From: Spirosoma agri
GTDB taxonomy: Bacteria > Bacteroidota > Bacteroidia > Cytophagales > Spirosomataceae
Assembly: GCF_010747415.1 (NCBI RefSeq)
Contig: NZ_JAAGNZ010000006.1
Span: forward strand, 1-64,000
DNA length: 64,000 nt
Reading direction: 5' to 3'
Shown here: piece after piece, positions 1 through 9,817 of the stretch
Position numbering within the stretch: the first letter of the stretch is position 1
Layout of the letters: each line of letters begins with the position of its first letter
Position numbers and translations under genes: made by a program
The notes under the pieces: model-generated
The model's input: only the letters and a program-made list of their open reading frames with translations
Database searches by the model: none
What the model was told of the DNA's origin: nothing

Positions 1-2459
1 TAGCTCGTGGTTAGACTAGCAATCAAAAAGGCTATGATGCCAGCCAGTACAAATTCGCCAGGGCCAATCGAAATATGGTAGGCAAAATCCTGTAACCAGC
101 GCTGCATCGTAAACCAAGCCAGTGGACTCGCTAATAGAATGGACAAGCCAACTAACACCATAAATTGCCTCGATAGCAGGTAGATTAGGCTATACGAGGG
201 AGCACCCATTACTTTACGAACCCCTATTTCCTTAGTTCGCTGAGCGGTGGCAAAAGAAGACAGACCGAATAAACCCAAGCAGGCTACGACAATCGTTAGC
301 AGACTGAAATAGGTAAAGATCCTAACCAGGCGTTGTTCTTGCCGGTATTGCTGAGCAAAGGTGGCATCCAGAAACGTAACCTCAAACGCATGATCCGGCA
401 AGATTTGTTTCCATTGGCTTTCGACTAAGTTAAGCTGATCCCTTAGCGCGCCGGTGGATAAACGTACCAGCACTTTTTCCGGCCCTTGCCAGGCATTGTT
501 TTGCAAGACCATCGGCTCGATTGGCTGTTGGGGGGACTGAAAATGGAAATTCTTGACGACCCCGACCACCCGCCCGCGCCATGTTTCTGCGCCAAGTGGG
601 CCTTGACTGATGCCCTTACCGATGGCGGCTTCTACTTTCCACCCCATCTTGCTCACCAATGCTTCATTGACGAGTACCTCATGGACTACTTCACCGTCCT
701 TATCGCTACTCACCCTGGCATCGACGAAATTCCTACCGGCGAGGAGAGGAATACCCAATACAGTCAGGTAGTTTTCATCTACGTCGATGGAGCGTTGGGG
801 CAGTGGTAGCATTTTTCCGTCTCTTTCCAGATTGAACGCGGACAGATTCATTTCCTGGCTAGGTAGCGAATGGGAGCCGATTAGCGCTACACTCTGTACA
901 TACGCTAAGCCGGATAGTGCCTTTTGTAAGGAGGCTATAGTGCCAGTATTAACGGCTTCCTGAGGAACAGCTAACACTAATACCTGTCCCCCTTGAAAGC
1001 CCAAATTCTTCTGTTGCAGATAGTGCAATTGCTTATAGACGACCAGTGTGCCAATGATGATGGTAATCGAAATCGTAAACTGAAGCACCACTAGCAACTG
1101 ACTGATTGGTGCTCGGGCAGATTTGCTGCCCGCACCAAGTTTGCCCTTTAGTGCCGTTACGGGTTGAAAAGAAGCCAGGTAGAAAGCGGGATAGCTCCCG
1201 GCTAGAACACCCACGATGACAAAAATAGCGCCCAGCAGGCCCCCCACCGGCCAAGTCAGCAAGGAGGAAAGCGTGAAGTGCATATCCGTTATCTGGTTAT
1301 AAACGGGTAATAACAGCGTTACCAGTAGCAGCGAGAGCACAATGGCTAGGCCGGTCAACAGTAAAGACTCGCCCAGAAATTGAATCAGCACCTGGAAGCG
1401 AGCGGCTCCAATGGCTTTCCGAACGCCCACTTCCCGGCTTCGCCCAACGGATTGAGCCAGAGAAAGATTGATATAATTGATGGAGGCAATCAGCAACAGA
1501 AACCCGGCTACCAGCGAGAAGATCAGTAAGTAGGATTGATTGGCTTTGGGTGTATCAAAGAGTTTAGATTCCCCCAAGTGAATGTCCCTCAGGTTTTCTA
1601 AGACAAAAGTTATGTGGCCACCCCGTTTGGCAAAGTCCGCTTGAATGGGCTGAGCGACTTGGGCCAGTTTTTGGGAAAAGTCGCTACCACTAGCGGTCTG
1701 TTTAAACAACACGTAGCTACTACACCACGCCTGCTTCTCTAGTTTCCCAGGCTCTTGGGCAATCAGTACCTGGAAGGGCATATCGGTGTTGGAGGGGATG
1801 TCGCGCAGCACGCCTGTGATCTGATAGCTATTGCCCCCTGACTGGAGCAGTTGACCAACGACCCCTTTGCCTTGGTTCCAGTCGTTACCAAACAATCGCC
1901 GGGCTACCCCTTCCGTCATGACGAGCGATCCGGGGCGAACTAAGGCCGTTTTGGGATCACCGGTCAACAGGGGATAGGTAAAGACGGTCAAAAAGGTTGG
2001 ATCATACACGGTGTACACCTGATCCAGACTAATTACACGTGGCGCTTTAGGGGTTGGCTGAGCGGCAAGTTTAAAGGAAACGTGGCCAGGATTGGCTTGC
2101 AGTCGAATGACCTCTTCGACCTCGGGATAGTCGGCCTTTAGCTGCTGGCCAATAAAGTTAGGAGCCCAAGCCGTATGACTTTCTTTTCCATCGACGGTCA
2201 ATTGAGTCGTTAACTGGAAAATGCGGTTGGCCTTGAGGTGGTAATTATCATAACTAAGTTCATGCTGCACATACAGCATAATCAGCACACAACTGGTTAC
2301 ACTGACGATCAATCCGAGCAGATTAATAAATAAAGCCAGTTTCTGGCGCTTTACACTGCGCCAAGCACTTTTGACGTAATTATTAAGCATGCTATTGGTG
2401 AAGCGATTGAGTTTAGCGGCTGGCCCAACGAAGCGGTTGCCATTCGGAGAAGGGATCAT
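1..2459 (-). CDS. ABC transporter permease, FtsX/MacB type (3' end cut by window edge)
   Basis: Reading the minus strand from the ATG at 2459 gives one uninterrupted frame to the window edge, about 819 residues. It starts MIPSPNGNRF and has a membrane segment (LALFINLLGLIVSVTSCVL) near residue 50. A MacB-like periplasmic domain follows, then FtsX membrane blocks, a second periplasmic domain, and near the edge RTKEIGVRKVMGA and GEFVLAGIIAFLIASLTTS. That closing pattern is typical of the roughly 800-residue double-FtsX permeases of Cytophagales, so only some 20 residues are probably missing. Such proteins act in the inner membrane with an ATPase, exporting substrates or transmitting mechanical force. 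The ATPase partner is not in view. No frameshift was seen. The substrate is unknown. Confidence 0.88.
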   Translation of the reverse strand, partial: MIPSPNGNRFVGPAAKLNRFTNSMLNNYVKSAWRSVKRQKLALFINLLGLIVSVTSCVLIMLYVQHELSYDNYHLKANRIFQLTTQLTVDGKESHTAWAPNFIGQQLKADYPEVEEVIRLQANPGHVSFKLAAQPTPKAPRVISLDQVYTVYDPTFLTVFTYPLLTGDPKTALVRPGSLVMTEGVARRLFGNDWNQGKGVVGQLLQSGGNSYQITGVLRDIPSNTDMPFQVLIAQEPGKLEKQAWCSSYVLFKQTASGSDFSQKLAQVAQPIQADFAKRGGHITFVLENLRDIHLGESKLFDTPKANQSYLLIFSLVAGFLLLIASINYINLSLAQSVGRSREVGVRKAIGAARFQVLIQFLGESLLLTGLAIVLSLLLVTLLLPVYNQITDMHFTLSSLLTWPVGGLLGAIFVIVGVLAGSYPAFYLASFQPVTALKGKLGAGSKSARAPISQLLVVLQFTISITIIIGTLVVYKQLHYLQQKNLGFQGGQVLVLAVPQEAVNTGTIASLQKALSGLAYVQSVALIGSHSLPSQEMNLSAFNLERDGKMLPLPQRSIDVDENYLTVLGIPLLAGRNFVDARVSSDKDGEVVHEVLVNEALVSKMGWKVEAAIGKGISQGPLGAETWRGRVVGVVKNFHFQSPQQPIEPMVLQNNAWQGPEKVLVRLSTGALRDQLNLVESQWKQILPDHAFEVTFLDATFAQQYRQEQRLVRIFTYFSLLTIVVACLGLFGLSSFATAQRTKEIGVRKVMGAPSYSLIYLLSRQFMVLVGLSILLASPLAWFTMQRWLQDFAYHISIGPGEFVLAGIIAFLIASLTTS

Positions 2460-2745
2460 GGTACAGATCGGTCATGGTTTTAGGACTATGCGTATAGATG
2501 TTATTTTGCGACAAAATCCATAACTCGTATTTTCTTCCAGACTTGGCAAGCTGACGTTGAACCGCTCAATAGCTCGGGTGATCGCCTAAACTATTGTCTC
2601 TTTTAATGCCCAAAAATTTAGGCAATGCCATGAGGCTCTTTCGTCTTAGCCGATAGGGTATTTTGAGATTATGGAAGGGGATTAAATTCTTAAAAGGACA
2701 TGACCTTGTCTTGCCCTCCTGAGAACAGCCTTTAAAAAATGAATG

Positions 2746-5700
2746 TCAGTTTAAGCGTTTCAAATTATTCCCGGCATTTCTGTCCAGTAAGTTAGCATAG
2801 GGGTCTATGCCCACAAATTCCGGCCGGCCCTTTACCTTGACGCTAATCGTATGCGCTCCCGCCTGTAGCTTATACTTATTTACATATAAAGGATTCGTTT
2901 GCCGTTGTCCGGCTTTATTAATGGTGTCCTTTGCGAAAACACCCAGATCTATGTAATCATTTGTTGTTTGGGCAGATACTTCTTTACCGGTTTTATCCAG
3001 CGCTGTTTTGGCAACATGCACGGAAAAGATAACCTGGTATTCGTTTTTGTCAATCGGAATGGCTTTAGCCTCTAGTATCTTATTATCATACACGGTTACC
3101 CTTAGCCAGTTATCGGCTAAATAGTATTTTAGGGAGTCGGGCACATGCTTTTGCAGATAATCGTAAAGATCATGATCACCGGCATACGGCGGTTTGTTTT
3201 TAAAGGCATAAGCCTGTTTAAAATCACGCAAAGCGGCATTTAAACTCTTCTCGCCGATTAAGTTTTTTAAGCCATACAGGACCACTCCGGCTTTAGCGCT
3301 TTGCTCTGGGAAGTTCATCGTCATCAGCGGTTGTTCGGGTTCGTTCAACCGGCTTCTCCGGTAATGGTAATCAGTCAACTGATCCAAAACGATAGCACGC
3401 ATATTAGTTGCTCCGTACTCCTTTTCCAGTAAGGCCAGCGCGCTATAAGTAGCCAGCCCCTCGGAGATGATCAATGAGCCAACCGTATTATTGGGCGCTA
3501 CCTGGAAGCGCCACCATTGCTGGGCCAACGTACGGGCGGTACGGAAATATGTATAATCGAACTGGTTCGGGTCGCTGAAATGAGCGTTCCAGGCAAAATC
3601 CTCTGTATAGGCATCGAGCGTAGCCAGCGAAGTTATTTTGTTTTGATAAACATTGGTCTCAGCCAGGCGGATAGTCTTGAATGGGTAATCCCCGTAAGCC
3701 TGGCTGAAATAATGCAGCCCATCTTTATAGGCGGCCATGAAACGGCTTATATTGGCGGCATGTTGCGGATGATAATAAATAGCGATTTCCACCGGGTGAT
3801 CCAATTGCACCGTATCCTGCAAAACAGCATAGCGGGCCGATAGGATACCGATGGGCATATAAAGTCCCGGATCGGTTTGTGTATACTGAAAATAATTGCG
3901 GCCGTTCTGCTTCCAGTGTTTAACCAATGTTCCGGGCGCGAGCGCCGTTTGATCAGCGGAGGTGCTAACGGTTAGGTCCAGCTTTAATAAGTCAATAGTC
4001 GGGCCTGCTTTCAATGTTGCCCGTCCGGCAGGGTCATCCTGCGGAATAGCACCGGGCTCGATTTTTTTAGGTAAATGGTATCTTCGGCGTTCAAACGGAT
4101 CGGTCAGCTCCTCGAAAGTATCATAACCCAGGCTTGGCAATCCGCCTTGAAAAAAAGTGCCGTTATGCAGCATAGTTTCGGCGTAGGTATCATTGCGGAA
4201 GCCAGAATAGCCCTGCGAGGATTGGACTTCCAGCAGCAAAGAATCACCCGGCAGCAGCGCCCGGTCAAACTGATACAGCCGGTATTCAGCCGGTTCACGT
4301 TCTGGCCTGAAAAAATTAAATAGCCCGCGATGGTAATAGAGGGGATAGGTATAGGGGATTGCTTTCCCGCTGGTTTTGATCCTAAAATCGGTTAATTCCT
4401 CACCATCGACGAGTAATTGGGTAATTGGCTGCTTTGTTTTATTTTGGATGGTAACCCAGGCATGGGTCAACGCTTGCTGTTTATCTGGGTAGAGGTCAAC
4501 TTGTGATCTGATCCGGGTTACTTTTGGCAGCGGCAGTCCGGCAAACTGTTTTAAGGCAATTTCAAAACGTACTTTACGTTCTGTTTGCTCGTGTTGGGTC
4601 AGGTAATTGTTCAGGTAGCTTACGTTATAATAAATAAAGATACCGACAATCAGGAAAGCGGCTAAGACAACCAAGGTTATGCGTTTAGTCGTCTTATCAA
4701 AACGTTGTGTAGCCAAGCTGAACCTGTCTTTTAACGTACTACTTATTCCACGATTATAGCCTAAAGCAGAAAGGGTAATGAGCAGCCCGCCAAACAGCAG
4801 CCAATAGGTATTAAACCAGCTTACCGGTACTACCATATGCCCTAGTCCGTCCATATCGGACAATTGATAAGTGGGAGTAATGGCATAAAGCAGCAGGTGA
4901 TAATCCAGTGTGCCCGATTTATTTAAAAAAAACAACGCTAGCCAAAGCAGTAACCCGATGGTATGACCGACAAATTTTTGATTAACCAGTACATGCACCA
5001 CATAACAAAAGATGACAATCTGTAATAATCGGGGTATCAACAGCGCAAAAACCTGTGTAGCATATAATCCGAAATGAAATTGGAAGAACCCTTGGGCGAT
5101 CTGCACACCTAAGCCGCAGATTACCGGGATTAGGGCCACACTAATGCCCAGTGTAAGTAACGTGAGTAGTTTAGCCGCGTTTAAAATGCGGTTCGATGGG
5201 GGTAAGGTATCGTTAATGACGGCAAATCCGCTGCCACGCTCACGATGCACTAGTTCGCCGGTATAAAACAGGAGGAAAATGAAAATATAAAAGGGAAACG
5301 TATCATTGAAAATAGTAAACAGCAAAACCGTACGCGGCAACTCGGGTATGCCAAATGGGGAAACACCCATCCCAAAAGTCAACAAAAGAAAAAAGACACC
5401 ACTGGATAAAATGATCCAGAAATAATTATCGGTAACCAAATTCAGCCATTCTGTTTTGACCAGGCTTACCACTATGCGCCTGCTATACGGGTTTTTAAAA
5501 CTGACATGAACGTTTGGGATGGATGATACAGGTGTAGCTGAAGCGGTGTCAACAACGAGCTTTTTGGCTGTTTGCTCCTTAAAAAAACGGCCAAAGCTAA
5601 ACCGGCCATAAGCCAAAAACAAGATGGCCAAACCAATCGCTGTCCATAGCAACCTGTTTGCTAAAAACGTCCCGCTGATGGCGATCGGAGAAGAATTTTT

Positions 5701-6384
5701 CTCAGTAATGGTCGCCTCATTGGCTTGCAGCATGACCCCGTTAATGGCAAACGGGTCAGCCAGGTTTACCACCGTTGCGCTGTGGTCATGCATCAGGAAA
5801 AAGAAAGACAAAAAATAGCCCAGGAATAAAAGCACCCCACCCCCATAGATCACTTTTACACTGCGCGTTAATGAAACCAGCCCGTAAAACAAGGAGGCCG
5901 TAAAGAATACATTCGGCAGGGCGATGGTGAAAAATGGGTGCAGGTAGTAAGCTGGCGCATTTGTTCCGTATTGTTCGGCATAGCGCCAACCCATGACAGG
6001 GCCAAGCAGCGTACCCCCATAAGCGCCAATAATCAGTCCACTGGCGATAAAAAGCAGGCAACTAAAAGCGCCAAGGTATCGTCCCCAGAAATAACCGCCC
6101 TCGCTGATGGGATACGTAAGGTAATACTGTTTCGTGCGGTAGTCAATGTCCCGGTAGATCGGCAAACCCATCACCGATGAACTGATCATGGCCAGGATCA
6201 TACTCATGGCCGCGCACCATAAGGCGAGTACATAAGGCGCATTGATATGCTCTTTTTCCGATAAGGGTACAGAACCGGTAGCAAACGTGCCCAGGCTAAA
6301 AATCAGTACAGCGGCAAAATATAAATACGTAGCGGGCCGCCGGAACTGTATGTGAAGTTCGAACCAAAATAATTTAGTAAACAT
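2746..6384 (-). CDS. ABC-2 type permease fused to a degenerate M1-aminopeptidase-like domain
   Basis: 1212 residues. The first ~600 are an ABC-2 permease with about a dozen hydrophobic segments in two blocks. Residues ~620-1150 form a soluble M1 peptidase-like module. In active M1 enzymes the zinc site is HExxH followed by QWW and a downstream Glu. Here the matching stretch (about residue 950) reads RTLAQQWW, so both His ligands and the catalytic Glu are gone, while the second motif SEGLATY (about 973) is kept. The domain is therefore probably not a zinc peptidase and may bind peptides. The gene overlaps the upstream ATPase gene by 11 bp, so the two likely form one exporter. This permease/M1 architecture is known in Bacteroidota; its substrate is not. 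Confidence 0.85.
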   Translation of the reverse strand: MFTKLFWFELHIQFRRPATYLYFAAVLIFSLGTFATGSVPLSEKEHINAPYVLALWCAAMSMILAMISSSVMGLPIYRDIDYRTKQYYLTYPISEGGYFWGRYLGAFSCLLFIASGLIIGAYGGTLLGPVMGWRYAEQYGTNAPAYYLHPFFTIALPNVFFTASLFYGLVSLTRSVKVIYGGGVLLFLGYFLSFFFLMHDHSATVVNLADPFAINGVMLQANEATITEKNSSPIAISGTFLANRLLWTAIGLAILFLAYGRFSFGRFFKEQTAKKLVVDTASATPVSSIPNVHVSFKNPYSRRIVVSLVKTEWLNLVTDNYFWIILSSGVFFLLLTFGMGVSPFGIPELPRTVLLFTIFNDTFPFYIFIFLLFYTGELVHRERGSGFAVINDTLPPSNRILNAAKLLTLLTLGISVALIPVICGLGVQIAQGFFQFHFGLYATQVFALLIPRLLQIVIFCYVVHVLVNQKFVGHTIGLLLWLALFFLNKSGTLDYHLLLYAITPTYQLSDMDGLGHMVVPVSWFNTYWLLFGGLLITLSALGYNRGISSTLKDRFSLATQRFDKTTKRITLVVLAAFLIVGIFIYYNVSYLNNYLTQHEQTERKVRFEIALKQFAGLPLPKVTRIRSQVDLYPDKQQALTHAWVTIQNKTKQPITQLLVDGEELTDFRIKTSGKAIPYTYPLYYHRGLFNFFRPEREPAEYRLYQFDRALLPGDSLLLEVQSSQGYSGFRNDTYAETMLHNGTFFQGGLPSLGYDTFEELTDPFERRRYHLPKKIEPGAIPQDDPAGRATLKAGPTIDLLKLDLTVSTSADQTALAPGTLVKHWKQNGRNYFQYTQTDPGLYMPIGILSARYAVLQDTVQLDHPVEIAIYYHPQHAANISRFMAAYKDGLHYFSQAYGDYPFKTIRLAETNVYQNKITSLATLDAYTEDFAWNAHFSDPNQFDYTYFRTARTLAQQWWRFQVAPNNTVGSLIISEGLATYSALALLEKEYGATNMRAIVLDQLTDYHYRRSRLNEPEQPLMTMNFPEQSAKAGVVLYGLKNLIGEKSLNAALRDFKQAYAFKNKPPYAGDHDLYDYLQKHVPDSLKYYLADNWLRVTVYDNKILEAKAIPIDKNEYQVIFSVHVAKTALDKTGKEVSAQTTNDYIDLGVFAKDTINKAGQRQTNPLYVNKYKLQAGAHTISVKVKGRPEFVGIDPYANLLDRNAGNNLKRLN

Positions 6385-7258
6385 GGGTAGCCCGATTCAT
6401 GATCTGGGAGAAATAAACATCTTCCAGGCTGGCTTCAACCGGGATAAATCCGTTCCCTGCTTCTTGTTCGGCCATTATCCGTATATGCAGTTTACCTGTT
6501 TTTAATTGGGTTGAAATTACGTCGTACTTCGTCTGATACTGGTCGAGTTCAGCCGTTGGAATGGCTTTGCTATAGATCTTACCGGTTAGAGCTTTAATAG
6601 CTTCACCCGGTTCGCCCGAGTAGAGTACCTCACCCCGGCTGATGATCGCGAACCGGGAACAAAGTGTACTGACATCTTCGACAATATGGGTCGAAAGGAT
6701 CACGATTGTATTGTCGCCCAGGCTGCTGAGCAGGTTATAAAAACGGTTGCGCTCCGTTGGGTCAAGTCCGGCGGTTGGTTCGTCAACAATGATCAGTTTT
6801 GGATCGCCGATCAATGCCTGTGCGATACCGAAACGCTGTTTCATCCCGCCCGAAAACGTACCAAGCTGTTTTTTGCGATCAGCAAACAGGTTAACCTGTG
6901 CCAGCAAGGCTTCCACTAAGGCCCGGCGTTCGGTCTTATTTCCCACGCCCTTTACTTGCGCGATATGATCTAATAAACGTTCGGCGGATAGGGTAGGGTA
7001 AACGCCGAAATCCTGGGGCAGGTAGCCCAGTAGTTGCCGCACTTCAGTCTTGTTCGTTAATACATCCAGGTCATCCAGAAATATACGGCCGGTATCCGCT
7101 TCCTGTAGCGTAGCAATCGTGCGCATTAAGGATGACTTCCCCGCGCCGTTTGGGCCCAATAAGCCAAATAGCCCGTTGGTAAGACGTAGTGAAACGTTCG
7201 TAAGGGCACGAACGCCGTTGGGATAGGTTTTAGATAAATTGTCGATCACTAATTTCAT
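6374..7258 (-). CDS. ABC transporter ATP-binding protein
   Basis: 294 residues with all ABC-ATPase motifs in order: Walker A GPNGAGKSS (about residue 36), signature FSGGMKQR (about 137), Walker B LIIVDEP followed by TAGLDP (about 160), and H-loop LSTHIVED (about 190). The C-terminal ~80 residues are the variable extension seen in DrrA/CcmA-like exporters. Its stop overlaps the start of the fused permease, so the pair forms one operon and one exporter, with this subunit hydrolysing ATP on the cytoplasmic face. The gene is divergent from the LytS/LytTR pair, with a 205-bp shared intergenic region, so regulation by that pair is likely but inferred. Confidence 0.92.
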   Translation of the reverse strand: MKLVIDNLSKTYPNGVRALTNVSLRLTNGLFGLLGPNGAGKSSLMRTIATLQEADTGRIFLDDLDVLTNKTEVRQLLGYLPQDFGVYPTLSAERLLDHIAQVKGVGNKTERRALVEALLAQVNLFADRKKQLGTFSGGMKQRFGIAQALIGDPKLIIVDEPTAGLDPTERNRFYNLLSSLGDNTIVILSTHIVEDVSTLCSRFAIISRGEVLYSGEPGEAIKALTGKIYSKAIPTAELDQYQTKYDVISTQLKTGKLHIRIMAEQEAGNGFIPVEASLEDVYFSQIMNRATHVY

Positions 7259-7463
7259 CGCTACTTTTCTTGACTATGGGTCAAAAATGGCGGAGCGAAG
7301 TGGGAAAGAAGAACTAACCGGTCGGACAACCCGAATACGCTGACGAACAGTTGTTCTGTCCTGACCAGATCGTTTGTCAGCCGTTTACGGCCATATGACC
7401 TGTCGTGCCATTCGTTGGTCCGTGATAGGCTGTAGTTCATGACTATACCCGGATATTTGCCGT

Positions 7464-8498
7464 ATGAAATTACCGGCCAACTACTTCGACGTATTTTTTG
7501 AAAAAGGCAAAAGGATACACCTGTTGGTTTTCCTGGCTTTATTAATTCTATTGGTCTTTGTGCTTTCCATCAGCCGCAACGGGCGTTATGCGCCGGGCGC
7601 ATTCATGAGCTATGGCTGGGTTATCGCTTGCGTTTACACGGGCCGATGGCTGTGCCGCAACTGGTTGCTTACTGGACAGTGGGTTGGCCTGGTGATGATG
7701 CTTATCGTTGCCCTGATAGGGCTTGGCGGGCTCGGACTTGGAGTTTACATTTATTTTTTTGAACCGAATCTGCCGTTAAATCATATCATCGAATCGGGTA
7801 TAAATAGTACGGTGGTGACCTTCCTATTGCTCTTTGGTGGCTTTTTTTTGGCGGTGATCAGGAGCGCAATCCGGGAAAAGATGAATGGGCTCATTCTTGC
7901 CGAACAAAAAAAGGGAAGCGAGCTGAGCCTCTTGCGTTCGCAGGTAAGCCCGCATTTCTTGTTTAATACCCTCAACAATATGTACAGCCTATCCATTAAC
8001 CGACCAAACCAGATGCCTGCTTTATTGCTGAAACTGTCAGAGTTACTGCGTTATTCGGTTTATGATGCCGATCAGCCCCTGGTTCAGTTAAAGGATGAAC
8101 TGGACTATATCCGCAATTACATCGACCTGGAAACCATCCGAAGCGCGGACAGGCTTTCGCTCAACGTTTCTCTACCGGATGCACCCGCCGGTTTGAAAAT
8201 AGCCCCCATGCTGCTGGTCGTATTCGTTGAAAACGCGTTTAAACATTCCCGGAATACGCTTGAGAGTGAAATCCAAATCGGTATCAATTGCAAAATTGTA
8301 AATGACCATATTTATTTCGATGTGACGAATAGTTACAGTGAAAACGGAGCGAAGGATCGTACGGATAAACGCAATTCGGGCTTTGGTATAGCCAACGTAA
8401 TCAAACGGTTGGATTTGCTTTACCCCGGTGAATACACCCTAAACCAAACCCATACTGAAAATCGATTTAAAGTAGAACTTAGCCTTAAAGTAAACTAA
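7464..8498 (+). CDS. LytS/YehU-type sensor histidine kinase
   Basis: 344 residues. Four hydrophobic segments fill residues ~15-135, followed by a short coiled linker and a His_kinase domain with the phosphoacceptor motif QVSPHFLFNTLNN (His about residue 163). The ATPase domain has ENAFKHS (about 255) and a late glycine motif NSGFGIANV. This is the compact 'HisKA-less' kinase family that pairs with LytTR regulators. The stop codon is followed directly by the ATG of the regulator gene at 8499, so the two are co-transcribed. The divergent ABC exporter is the obvious candidate target. The signal sensed cannot be read from the sequence. Confidence 0.93.
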   Translation: MKLPANYFDVFFEKGKRIHLLVFLALLILLVFVLSISRNGRYAPGAFMSYGWVIACVYTGRWLCRNWLLTGQWVGLVMMLIVALIGLGGLGLGVYIYFFEPNLPLNHIIESGINSTVVTFLLLFGGFFLAVIRSAIREKMNGLILAEQKKGSELSLLRSQVSPHFLFNTLNNMYSLSINRPNQMPALLLKLSELLRYSVYDADQPLVQLKDELDYIRNYIDLETIRSADRLSLNVSLPDAPAGLKIAPMLLVVFVENAFKHSRNTLESEIQIGINCKIVNDHIYFDVTNSYSENGAKDRTDKRNSGFGIANVIKRLDLLYPGEYTLNQTHTENRFKVELSLKVN

Positions 8499-9203
8499 AT
8501 GGATCAGTTCACCTGCCTTCTAGTCGATGACGAGCCGTTAGCCAGGGAGCTTCTGGTAACCTATTGCGGTTACCTGCCGCAGCTCAGGATTGAGGCCGTT
8601 TGTGGTAACGCTTTCGAGGCAAAAACGATGTTGCAGGAAAAAGCCATTGCCATCCTGTTTCTGGATATTCACATGCCCGTGTTGGATGGTATTGGTTTTC
8701 TGCAAACGCTAAAAACCAGGCCACAGGTCATTATGACCACCGCTTATAAAGAGTACGCTGTGAATGCATTCGACTTAGCGGTCTGTGATTACCTGGTCAA
8801 GCCGTTTTCGCTGGAACGGTTTATTAGGGCGGTCGATAAAGCCACGGAAAACATCGGCTCCCTGAATAACCATAACCCGGTAGCTAAGGAAGCAGACGAT
8901 CATCTTTTTATAAAAACGGAAGGCAAGCTATACAGGATAAACCATGACGAATTGCTATTTGCCGAGGCGAATGGCAATTATACGAAGATCATCACCACCG
9001 ATAAACCATTAACACCAGCTATGTCATTCTCCAGCTTAGAGCAGCAACTGCCTGCCACTCAATTCGTCAAGGTGCATCGATCATTTATTATTAATAAATC
9101 AAAGGTCAGGCGCATCGAGGGAAATAGAGTATTTATTGGTGAACAGGAAATTCCTATTGGAAAAAATTATCGGGATGAGTTATTTAAAAAATTGGGCTTG
9201 TAG
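8499..9203 (+). CDS. LytTR-family response regulator
   Basis: 234 residues. The receiver domain occupies ~1-120 with acidic pocket LLVDDEPLAR, phosphoacceptor in FLDIHMPVLDG (Asp about residue 53), and conserved Thr and Lys (MTTAYKEYA, LVKPFS). A LytTR DNA-binding domain covers ~135-234 (LFIKTEGKLYRI, FVKVHRSFIIN). It receives phosphate from the kinase encoded immediately upstream and would bind short direct repeats. In the divergent promoter region, GTT-centred elements near 7350 and 7372 lie 22 bp apart, but they match the LytTR consensus only weakly. Confidence 0.94.
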   Translation: MDQFTCLLVDDEPLARELLVTYCGYLPQLRIEAVCGNAFEAKTMLQEKAIAILFLDIHMPVLDGIGFLQTLKTRPQVIMTTAYKEYAVNAFDLAVCDYLVKPFSLERFIRAVDKATENIGSLNNHNPVAKEADDHLFIKTEGKLYRINHDELLFAEANGNYTKIITTDKPLTPAMSFSSLEQQLPATQFVKVHRSFIINKSKVRRIEGNRVFIGEQEIPIGKNYRDELFKKLGL

Positions 9204-9817
9204 TTACTACTTAATAGGCTTGTATTTTTAATTATCCAAATTACTGCGAGCGCATCAAAACGGGTGCTGTCTTCACTCGACAGGTATTCACGGCGGGTCA
9301 TAGAGGAGTAGCAAAAAACGCCCATTTTAAGCGATTGGTACAGTAATTGTCATGGCAAAGTCATTCTGTATAAGTTTCTTTCTCAAATTGTTATCTCACA
9401 AATCATACTCAAAATCTCACATTTTAGCTGAGTTTGTGAGACGTTTATTAACTCAATAAATTTAATTTTTCTGGGATTTTAGGCACGAATGAATGATTTG
9501 CCGTAACGACGGCCCGGCCTTTTTATTTGGTTATGCCCTATTTTAGGACATAACATCTATGCAACGATAATTTCCACTATGTACTGGCCATTGCGACCAG
9601 TTTGCAACAAGATCTCCTAATATAAATAGATTTTAAAATTCTAATCGTTTTGTAGACTTGTAAAATAGTAAAGAAGTTGACAAGTAAAATGATAAACTAA
9701 TTTACAAGTTTACAAAGATTTCACATTTACTTAAATACTGATCGACTACAATATTACTAGAATACTCTAATTGTATTAAAGACCACTATTTTTTCTACAA
9801 TTGTTTTCGTAATTGCG
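9204..9817. other. AT-rich intergenic region downstream of rep, with small repeats
   Basis: No convincing gene in 614 bp. It contains a 25-bp near-palindrome at 9530-9554 and a cluster of ACTTGTAAA-like elements between about 9650 and 9715, including a 9-bp inverted pair at 9656-9664 and 9701-9709. Position next to the replication gene and AT-richness would suit an incompatibility or partition site, but no parA or parB gene is visible in this window, so that is only a possibility. Confidence 0.5.
9530..9554. repeat. 25-bp near-perfect palindrome
   Basis: GTTATG and CATAAC form the ends around a CCTA..TAGG core, with only two symmetry breaks outside the centre. No T-run follows, so it does not look like a terminator. 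It shares TTTTAGG with the inverted repeat inside the iteron region (11171-11210). A protein-binding site is more likely; the binder is unknown. Confidence 0.55.

Noticed and set aside
486-1254. Short open frames (107 and 73 codons) over the first 1.3 kb
   Set aside because: They overlap the intact minus-strand permease frame that runs through the window edge.
7341-7390. LytTR-binding direct repeats in the divergent promoter
   Set aside because: Spacing of 22 bp is suggestive but the nine-base units deviate from the consensus at several positions, so it is not listed as a feature.
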